From Tricholoma matsutake (lineage: Eukaryota > Basidiomycota > Agaricomycetes > Agaricales > Tricholomataceae): 64,000 bases of DNA. The stretch covers positions 9,920,001 to 9,984,000 of the forward strand of contig AP026546.1 in the NCBI GenBank assembly GCA_026075535.2, written 5' to 3'. The translations under genes were made by a program, and so were the position numbers. Shown here piece after piece: positions 56,929-64,000 of the stretch. The notes under the pieces are model-generated. The model was given only the letters and a program-made list of their open reading frames with translations, made no database searches and was not told where the DNA came from. Within the stretch, counting starts at the first letter, position 1; each line of letters starts with the position of its first letter.

Positions 56929-58043
56929 TCGCTGCGAATAGGAAAATCCTGCTCCTCTACAACTTCCAGCTTAACCTCCTCTGCAACTTGATCCTTCGCT
57001 TCCTCAACATCTACAAGTGCCAACAGATCTTGCAGGAGTTCGTCTCGTCCCTCGGGGGTGAGCATGCGGATATCCTGACGATGGGGACACGCTCCAGCCC
57101 TGTGTCCAGGTTCCCCACAACGGTAGCAGAGATCCAACTTACGTGCACGGCTGCGGGCTGCATCAACATCCATTGGTACTGGGATATTGACGGCTGGTGT
57201 GGGAGTTTGACGAGCAGGAATGGGGTTAGGGCGGGGGAGGCTTCGATTGAAGGTGTAGGGTGTATGAGTGGTAGTTGGAGCATGGAATGCAGCATTAAAC
57301 GCCGCATTTGTGAGTCGGTTCTCGTCACAGAGTGAAGCAGCTTCATACCAAGCAAGGATATCATCGTCCGCTGGGCGCCCTTCCAACATCTGTGCAATCT
57401 GGTCCTGAATTTCTCGGTTGAGCCCCCGTCGGAACTTCACCACCACTGGTAACCCACTCCCATACCCTGCCATGTCCACCAAATCCTTGAACTCATCGAT
57501 ATAGTCGTCCACGGATCGACGTCCCTGGTGGTAAGTGGATGACTCAAGTCGTGTCACTGCTCGGTGGCGTTCATTGAGGGGGCAGAAGTGGCGTACGAAC
57601 TCAGCTCGAAAGTCACCCCAAGTGGAGAAAGGTAGAGAACCGAGTTCTTTAGTTTGACGTAGGATACGGTCCACATAGAGATAGGCGCGTTCAGATTTCA
57701 TGTATGTGAAGGCCCAATAAATTTTTGCAGCCTCATCGACGAATTGATGCGACTGGAGACTAATGTATAACTCACAGGAATTAAGGAATGCACGTCCCTG
57801 CGCACGTGCACCATTAAATTCGGCGGGGGGGGACGGTTTGATCTGAGCACGTTCCTTAGTGGACGCGTTTGGCAAAACATCGTTGTTGGGTGCGCTTGGA
57901 GTCGTGAAGGGGGAACTATTAGTCGTAGGGTTAGCCTGGAGGGTCCTAACGAAGTTTTCAATCGTAGATTTAAGCGAGTCGATTTGCGCGCGCATTCCGG
58001 AAACGTCGCTTTCAAGCGCGTCGAAGCGTTCTGATGCGTCCAT
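56925..58043 (-). CDS. Chromovirus A Gag (372 aa)
   Basis: It starts MDASERFDALESDVSGM at 58043, the first ATG after the 5' LTR on the sense strand. An N-terminal helical region (1-40) is followed by a capsid-type domain about 75-240 (GRAFLNSCELYISLQ, FTYMKSERAYLYVDRIL, FRAEFVRHFCPLNERHRA, SVDDYIDEFKDLVDMAG, EIQDQIAQMLEG). A zinc knuckle CYRCGEPGHRAGAC is at 306-319. The protein forms the cytoplasmic particle and binds element RNA. The stop TGA overlaps the first pol codon. Codons are rich in CpG, unlike the old copy at 6583-14295. Confidence 0.95.
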   Translation of the reverse strand: MDASERFDALESDVSGMRAQIDSLKSTIENFVRTLQANPTTNSSPFTTPSAPNNDVLPNASTKERAQIKPSPPAEFNGARAQGRAFLNSCELYISLQSHQFVDEAAKIYWAFTYMKSERAYLYVDRILRQTKELGSLPFSTWGDFRAEFVRHFCPLNERHRAVTRLESSTYHQGRRSVDDYIDEFKDLVDMAGYGSGLPVVVKFRRGLNREIQDQIAQMLEGRPADDDILAWYEAASLCDENRLTNAAFNAAFHAPTTTHTPYTFNRSLPRPNPIPARQTPTPAVNIPVPMDVDAARSRARKLDLCYRCGEPGHRAGACPHRQDIRMLTPEGRDELLQDLLALVDVEEAKDQVAEEVKLEVVEEQDFPIRSE

Positions 58044-58209
58044 GTCGCTAGGGAGCGCGTTTGGCGAAAATGGCGGCGCAATAAAGGCGAGAGTATCTGG
58101 AACGGTGTGTAGGGACTCTGTGGAGCTTTGGGAAGCGTCGTCCAGTCCGTACCTGCCTATTTTGGGCAGCGCGTTCGCGATTTTCGGGCCTTAGGGGAGA
58201 GTTTTCTAC

Positions 58210-58635
58210 TATAAGGGCAACCTAAGCCTCTAGCAAAGGGAAATCCGAAGTTAAAATTATACTACATAATACAGGCATTGGGGGCGCACCTAGCAAAGGG
58301 AAATCCGAAGAGAAAACTCTAAGGATCCCCTTGCTGATGCCCAGTATATGTGAAGACGACAAAAATCAAATATAACCTAAAAATAGAAAAAGGCGGAGAT
58401 AGGCGGATCAAGGCCGCCGAATGACATCATACCAAGGGGTATGTGTCGGAAGGGGTACTCCGCCTCTAAATATAAAAGTGTCAACATATACAAACATGAT
58501 AGCAAGGGAAAATTAGTAATAAAATCCGGAAAAATCATAGAAAATGAAGAATAGAAGGAAATGAGGTGGGGAAAAATATGGGACGAACATAAAAAATAGG
58601 AAAAACACACAGGGCACCCCCTTAGTCCCCTTACA
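58210..58635 (-). repeat. 5' LTR of intact chromovirus A
   Basis: I find no difference from 52589-53014 by eye. Just inside it, in the sense orientation, is GTAGAAAACTCTCCCC. No standard tRNA primer complement is evident, so self-priming as in Tf1-type elements is possible but not shown. Confidence 0.95.
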
Positions 58636-58749
58636 GTTTGACCACAAACTTTCGGAATGTCTCACAACCCTCCTCTGACTCATCACAAACATCATCGATT
58701 GCCTCATTGGCAGTTCTGGTGGTTTTCCCGGGTTGAGCATCATCAGCGG

Positions 58750-61241
58750 GTGTAAGAGGATGTGGCTGCTGAGGCAGCTGGTACCCCGCCCAAGCTTCCG
58801 AGGTAAGTTTTTCTTTTTCTGTTTCTATTTCTATTTCTATTTCTTTCTACTAACATTTCTAATATAGGGCTGAACTTGTTCTTGAAACAAGTAGGCAATT
58901 GGTAGCCCCCCCACCACGTGCTCTCTCGCCAGCAGCAACAGCTGCCCACCCAGCCCTTGCCGCAATGGGCTGCCCACGACACTCGGATGTCGTAACTCCC
59001 AAAGCTGCCGAAAACGCCAGTGACAATGGCAACAAGTGGAAGAACAACAACCTGAGGAGGGCAAAGAGACCAGCGACAACAAGGAGGATAAGAACAACAA
59101 TCCTGAGGAGGGCAAAGAGACCAGCGACAACAAGGAGGATAAGAACAACAATCCTGAGGAGTACAACAAGACCAGCAACAACAAGGAGGACCACAATGGC
59201 AGCGACGAGGAGGAGGAGGAGGAGGAGGACCACAACAATGGTGATGACGAGGAGGACAACAAAAACAACCGCGAGAAGCACAGTGAGAAGAACAACAAGA
59301 GGAACAACAGTGATAAGGAGGACAACAACAACAACAACAGCAAGAAGCATAGCAAGAAGAACAACAACGAGAAGAATGACGGGAAGATGAAGAACAGCAG
59401 GAAGACAAAGAACAGCGAGAAGAACAATGAGAACAACAATGAGAACAATGACAACAAGAATGAGAATGAGAACAAGAATGAGAACAATGAGAATGAGAAT
59501 GAGAACAACAAAAACAAAAACAATGAGAATGAGAACAACAAAAACAAAAACAATGAGAACGACAACAATGAGAATGACAACAACAATGAGAATGACAACA
59601 ACAATGAGAATGACAACAACAACAACAACGGCGACAAGAAGGGGGAGGACAACAATGGGACCAACAACAACAATGATGGTGACAAGAAGGGGGAGGACGA
59701 CAATGGGACTCACAACAACAACAACAAAGATGGTGCTGCAGCTGCCAACTGTGCTATCACTGCTGCTTGTTCTACTAACCCTGCCCCTGCTTTGGTAGAA
59801 GGTAAATATTTTACCATAGTATCATTTGTTATCCTTAATGTTAGATTAGACTTTCCTCAATGTGACCCCAAGGGTGCTTGTCGACATGGTAAATTTTCTA
59901 GCCATCATAATTTTTGTAATTTTTGTAATTGAAGATCATGTATGTGAAGGAACCAAGGATAGTATTGGAAGCAAAGGTAACAATTTTATCTTTGAATGGT
60001 TTGCTTTTTTAAAGCCCATTCTTATTAGATATGGACCTTTCACTCCCAGGAATTGATGAAGGTAACATTATCTGGATCTTGTTTTCTATTTCCAACCCAT
60101 ATTAGATGTACCTATGGCTAGTCTGCCAACCAGCCCTTCACATAAACTACAGGGAGCCTCATGTACTACTGGTGGTGTTATCCATGGCCATGCCTATGGA
60201 AATGTGTTCAACCTTGCAGATTCTCATGACCTGGAAACTGATGCTGCAGCTTTGGTCATGGGTAAAGGTTACTTATATGACTCATGTGTTGATCCTGCCA
60301 CTACCAAGCCAAAGTCTGCATTCAAGCTTAAAGTTACAACTTCATTGGGTGTGGTTCTGTCAAAGCTGGCAGAGAAAGATTCTCCAGTTCACCGTAAGTC
60401 ATTTGACCAACCATTTTTTGGAATATGTTTATAAGGTTTCTTCAGGTCAAAATTCAAGAATTTTTGTATATGAAGATGACCTTTGGTATATTAAAGGATG
60501 CTATTCCACTGCAATCAAAGATGAAGAACCTGTCACATGGAACTTCATTAATGGAGAATATGTTCTTCCAGTTTCAATTGTAAGTTGTGTTTTATTTAAT
60601 ATTGGAAAAATTCAACTATCTATCAATAGGAATGTGAACCTGTTTTTCAGTCTGTTATGCATACAGAATCTCTAGCTATATCACCAACCCTTACTTGTGA
60701 TTCTACTCCTGCCTCACTTTCAACTTTGGCTACTACCACTCTCACTCCATTCAAGAATGATCTTATAACTCATCTCAATATTCCATAAAATTTGGCTGAT
60801 CATACTGATGGTGGTCTTCACATTGGCTATCAAAAGAATAAAGCATTCTTAGAGGCCAATGCAACTTTGGCTGCACTCTGTGCTTCTGGAGAATGGGAAG
60901 GAAGGAAGCCTTCAGTCACTGATTTGATTGAAAATTTTCAGTCTAAATCCATGTGGCATGCCAACCACTCCAAAGCTTTCTCCTGAGTATCTGACTATCC
61001 TGAGATGGTGAGCTGGTTGGAGAGGAGGAAAGATGCTCCTTCCAATATCGAGCTTTGGGGCTATGAGAAGGTTGCATACAATTTCAAGGATCTTTTTGCT
61101 TTTTTTGATGGCAAAGCCGAAGAAGTGGGTAAATCAGGGGGCAAGAGCAAAGGAAAGATGAAGTTGAAGAATGAAAGTGGTACTGGTAATGGTAGTGGGT
61201 CCAAGAAGAAAGGTGACAAGAAGAAGAAGGGTTCAAAGTAA
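58750..61241 (+). CDS. KDZ companion gene (unrecognised), intron-rich
   Basis: An exon from 58750 ends at a GTAAGT donor (intron 58803-58867). A very repetitive Asn/Asp/Glu/Lys region (59036-59750) has one frame change near 59030. Then five short exons are separated by introns (59802-59849, 59889-59934, 59977-60028, 60062-60105, 60394-60445; another at 60580-60629). Spliced segments read DFPQCDPKGACRH, DHVCEGTKDSIGSK, DMDLSLPGIDE, DVPMASLPTSPSHKLQG, IFVYEDDLWYIKGCYSTA, PVTWNFINGEYVLPVSI, CASGEWEGRKPSVTDLIENF and LWGYEKVAYNFKDLFAFF, then a basic tail. Stops at about 60787 and 60984 interrupt it. I recognise no catalytic domain. Its place upstream of the transposase suggests a partner protein. 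Confidence 0.55.
59036..59750 (+). repeat. Low-complexity GA/AAC-rich coding repeat
   Basis: Includes near-identical 60-bp tandem units (GAGGAGGGCAAAGAGACCAG..., 59056-59180) and long AACAAC/GAGAAC runs. Long open frames on the minus strand here are composition artefacts. Confidence 0.85.
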
Positions 61242-61299
61242 GTAAATAGTTAGAGCCCATGCAATTGCAATAGTTTTTTGAGCTTGCTGCCTTATAGCA

Positions 61300-63665
61300 T
61301 GTGGCAAATTCATCTGCTGGAATTCCTTCAAGTTTTAATCTGGAAGATTGTTTTAAATCTGAACCAGCTGCAACTTTTATTATGGATATCAATTACCTTC
61401 AATATCCTACCAACTGTCACTGCTCTACCCGAGGAAAGCCCATTCCCAGAAATCCCCTTCAAACTGTTCAGCCAATTTATTCAGGATAATTTCAGCTCCA
61501 AAATTTCACTTTCAACAGTTCTTGTTATTCTGTTCACAACCCAGACTTGTTGAATTTACATTCAAGGCAACAAAATCCAAAATGCACAGGAGAAAAATGT
61601 GTCACCATTTCTAGTTGGATGAAATGCCTTGCTTGTGCAATGGACAATAAATTGTACAAGCAACAAGATGTCAGGTTACTCAAGAAATCAGACAATGTCA
61701 CTGAAACAGAGACAAGAATCAACAATATTGGAACTAAACTTGATGTGCTGGCCAAGCTGTTGGATTTAAATCCTTATAATGACAATGGTCAATTTCAGCA
61801 GAAGCTCAAGCCAGTTTCACACAAATCTATTGATCCAATCCATTTTATATGTCCTAACTCATATGAATGTGAAACTTTGGACTGTCAACCCTGGTCACTG
61901 CTGCAAATCACTAAATCATGAGATGTTCCACTGGTGACCTTAATCAAAGGCTTTGAATATTATGAAGATGACTGGGAAATGTCCTGATTGTCAAACTGCT
62001 TATCATGCAGATCATGAATGTATGCCTGTTTCTGGTGAACAAGGTCGATTTGACAGACTATATCTGAATTCTGCCAAGTACATTAAAGCTGGACAGAATA
62101 TCTGGGTGGATAGGCTGTTTTCCAATGTTGTTCTGTCTGCTATGTATAGCTTTCATGCTTCAGCTGCAGCCATTACAGAATTTTGGAATAATGCTCTCTG
62201 GGAAAAGCTATCAGGAACCTGTCCAAAACTTTCTTGGCATCAGACTTGGCATACATATGTCCAAGAATCAATTTGTACAGTTGCCTCTGCATCAGGCATT
62301 AATCTTGTGCTCCAAGATGGTCTTGCAATTGATGAAGTCACAAAAGAGGCATTTGTAATATTAGGAGAAGGTGGAATGATACAGGCTGCAGATCAACATT
62401 CATGCTCAGAATGTACTCACCAGTACAAGGGCACCTCTGATGTAATTGCAGGAGGTGATCTAGCAGCAATAGTTGGAGTGGATGAAAATACACCTGTGCC
62501 TGCATATGAAGGGGACAGAACCCTTGAAAGTCAAGGACAAGAACAAAATACTACAGGCAATCTAAAGAGCCCCCAAGATGGTGACAATATAGATATTGAT
62601 TATTCACCTGTCAAACTTGTGGTGATGGATGGGATTGTGATGGGGCCTAATGTATGTATTTTGACTGTTACATATAACTAAAGCTAATAGCTTTCTAGCA
62701 TTGTGCATATGAAGATTGCACATCTCAACTTGCCAATTCTCGTGGAGGAGTATTTTGTGCATTACATGAATCTGAATATGGGGCCAAATGCAGAATCCAT
62801 GGCTGTACCAATCAGAAAGTTGTTATGACTCAAGCATGTCCACAGCATCAGGAACAATGGAAGAAACACACTGGAAAACACAACCGACACACCTTTTCTG
62901 GCATCCAGAGAATATTGCAGTGACCAAATGAAAATATGCCTTGGACAGCTCCAATTACTGAGAATGTACAACCACATGATGAACCTGCCCCAGAGCCACA
63001 AAGGACCAATTATTTCACTGCCCCAAGATTCTATTGTGTGGAAACTATATGTGCTCCATGTGGTGTGGTTATTGCATGGGCAAAGTTTGCCAAATTGGAG
63101 TCACCAACAAATATTTTGGCATTTCTGGAAAAGGTATATCCTACAGAAGAATCCCAACCAGCATATATCTGCATAGACAAAGCATGTCTTGTGCTTCGTA
63201 CTAGTATTGCCAATGGGTCTTGGGAGTCTATTTGGAAGAAAACAACTCAATTCATAGTTGATGCCTACCATTATATCAATCATCGTGCATCAGAGATTTT
63301 GTGCCAAAAGTGGTGTAATCCTGCTCCTATGAATGGCTCTGCCCCTAATCTCGTTATTGTTGAAGAGGATGAATAAGGGAGACAGCATTACAAGCGTGCA
63401 TTTAATACTCAGGTAAGCATTCACTAACTTCAGTCATGATTGATACAACATAATAAATATATCACAGGCATGTGAGCAATTGAATGCATGGCTAGGGGGA
63501 TATGAATCAATTCTTAAAAGGATGACCCCAGGCAACTTCAATTGGTTCTTGCATACCATGCTATTTTATCACACTGGGCATGTTATTAACAAACAAACAA
63601 GAAAAGCCAGTAACTTGACTAATAATGGTGATAGTGATGGTGATGGTGATGGTGATGACATGTAG
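61300..63665 (+). pseudogene. KDZ transposase with cysteine-cluster (CxC) domains
   Basis: Segments in order: FNLEDCFKSEPAATFIMDINY, CHCSTRGKPIPRNPLQ, CVTISSWMKCLACAM (61596-61640), FICPNSYECETLDCQPWSLL, TGKCPDCQTAYHADHE (61973-62018), RFDRLYLNSAKYIKAGQNIWVD and FWNNALWEKL. Then VVMDGIVMGPN, an intron (about 62650-62698) and HCAYEDCTSQLA; FYCVETICAPCGVVIAWAKF, YICIDKACLVLR, DAYHYINHR, WCNPAPMNGSAPNLV; and, after an intron (63413-63468), ACEQLNAWLGGYE. This is the CxC5/CxC6-type arrangement of mushroom KDZ transposases. MDG, CIDKAC and the Glu in ACEQ are plausible DDE positions. Stops at about 61489, 61919 and 63374 and a few frame changes make this copy defective or mis-spliced in my reading. 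It ends at 63665 after a GDGDGDD tail. Confidence 0.75.
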
Positions 63666-63800
63666 GTAGTTGTTGATAGTAATATTATGGTCTTGTGATT
63701 GAATTCCACTTGGAGTCCAGTTGGAGTTCGATTGGACTATGTAGAGCAAATATAAACTTTGTGAATTGTATCTCATGACCCTAATATGGTAAAAATATGT
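63666..63800. other. KDZ 3' flank with ACTGGAGTCC-like repeats
   Basis: Contains CTTGGAGTCCAGTTGGAGTTCGATTGG (in two short units, 63709-63736), the same motif family as the left subterminal array. No gene. Confidence 0.5.
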
Positions 63801-63885
63801 CAGGCACATGGCTCAGGTGGTTAGAGCACTTTGAAATCTGCTTATTTAAGCTGGAGAGCAGAGGTTGAGGGTTCAAGTCTTGGAA
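63801..63885 (+). other. tRNA-like module (A box, B box), KDZ right end, outward-facing
   Basis: TGGCTCAGGTGG (63809-63820) is an A box within a GGCTC...GAGC D-arm-like hairpin. GGGTTCAAGTC (63869-63879) is a B box, 60 bases on. Orientation is toward the right terminus, mirroring 41830-41905. Further ACTGGAGTC-like repeats follow to the window end. Confidence 0.65.
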
Positions 63886-64000
63886 ATACAAGTATTTTAT
63901 ATTTTCAGATGCAAGCTTGAGTGATAATTTTTGAGTCCCAGTCCAATCTGACCGGAGTCTGAGTGGACTGGAGTCATAACAGGATAATGAATTGCTTAAG

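Larger units (their letters stand above)
52589..58635 (-). mobile_element. Intact chromovirus A (Ty3/gypsy with chromodomain), 6047 bp
   Basis: Two 426-bp LTRs (52589-53014 and 58210-58635) read as identical by eye. The TSD is GTTTG (52584-52588 and 58636-58640). Gag and pol are both open over full length, all catalytic motifs are present, and a polypurine tract adjoins the 3' LTR. In the sense orientation the LTR starts TGTAAGGGG but ends CTTATA rather than the CTTACA seen in older copies; both LTRs share this change, so it predates this insertion. It is the youngest element here and a candidate for activity. Confidence 0.95.
42386..58745 (+). mobile_element. Chromovirus/gypsy B, complete but decayed, with a nested intact element
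   Basis: LTRs of 1186 bp begin TGATAGG and end CATCATCA. The 5' LTR is 42386-43571. The 3' LTR is 51508-52588 plus 58641-58745, again 1186 bp once the nested chromovirus A and one TSD copy are removed. Flanks are GTGG (42382-42385) and GCGG (58746-58749), a 4-bp TSD with one T/C difference. Contents are a tRNA-Lys-like primer region, gag, pol and an antisense gene. I see no chromodomain at the pol end, so 'gypsy' is the safer name. Confidence 0.9.
51508..58745 (+). repeat. 3' LTR of gypsy B, split by intact chromovirus A
   Basis: Preceded by the polypurine tract AGTAAGGGGGAGGA (51494-51507). The LTR runs 51508-52588 and 58641-58745; 58636-58640 is the second copy of the GTTTG target. Confidence 0.9.
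41624..64000 (+). mobile_element. KDZ-family DNA transposon, left end and genes; right end outside the window
   Basis: The left terminus GAGGTCTTTACACTCCCC matches the terminus of the non-autonomous element at 4231. Subterminal arrays of ACTGGAGTCC-type repeats lie at 41654-41778 and again near 63710-63980, and tRNA-like modules occur near both ends. Inside are an intron-rich companion gene and a KDZ transposase on the plus strand. Chromovirus B (42386-58745) is inserted in the 5' coding region, so about 6 kb within this window is KDZ sequence. The right inverted terminus should lie just beyond 64000. Confidence 0.7.

Noticed and set aside
58837..59713. Long minus-strand open frames of about 280 residues rich in Leu/Ser/Phe, Val/Ile or Cys
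   Set aside because: They are complements of the Asn/Asp/Glu/Lys coding repeat at 59036-59750. All frames are open there because of biased composition, and there is no domain or start context.

Overview
This window looks like transposon-rich heterochromatin from a basidiomycete fungus, probably an Agaricomycete. The support is short phase-conserved GT-AG introns of about 45-65 bp with CTAAC/CTGAC-type branch sites, a KDZ (Kyakuja-Dileera-Zisupton) transposase with the cysteine-cluster domains typical of mushrooms, chromodomain Ty3/gypsy elements, a DIRS/Ngaro-like RT, a fungal CACTA transposase, a Helitron and a Tad-like LINE. I see no convincing host housekeeping gene. Nearly all coding sequence belongs to mobile elements stacked inside one another, and target-site duplications (TSDs) let the order of insertion be read.

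Left and middle (1-41623). A 3' piece of a chromovirus (family D, copy 2) ends at 2425, its LTR split by a solo LTR of family B (1112-2293). Next comes the 3' half of a DIRS-like RT/RNase H gene on the minus strand (2426-3846); its 5' half lies at 38422-40398. The halves join in phase across one intron, so 3847-38421 is a spliceosomal intron swollen to about 34.6 kb. Inside it are a hAT-like shell (tentative), a 1.7-kb non-autonomous KDZ-type element (4231-5909, TSD ATTTGTTG) and an old chromovirus of family A (6000-37810, TSD ATTCC). The old element was itself hit by a CACTA-type MITE (TSD CCA) carrying a full LINE (TSD CTGTTGACAAT), by a CACTA element with a Tnp2-like transposase and an SPT5-like (NGN/KOW) gene, by fragments of a third chromovirus and a Helitron, and by chromovirus D (29804-37221, TSD GGTAC/T) inside its chromodomain codons.

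Right (41624-64000). A KDZ transposon begins at 41624 and runs off the window. It has an intron-rich companion gene and a transposase with recognisable catalytic segments. Chromovirus B (42386-58745) is inserted in its 5' coding region. The 3' LTR of B carries a structurally intact minus-strand chromovirus A (52589-58635): 426-bp LTRs that read as identical, TSD GTTTG, open gag (372 codons) and pol (1300 codons). This is the youngest insertion and the best candidate for an active element.

Most notable points: (1) tRNA-like A-box/B-box modules, all facing outward, near three visible ends of two KDZ-family elements and near the expected fourth end; (2) spliced antisense genes with zinc-binding cysteine pairs between pol and the 3' LTR in two different gypsy families; (3) an SPT5-like gene within a CACTA element, next to a large inverted duplication; (4) strong CpG-to-TpG/CpA decay of old copies compared with the intact family A copy.
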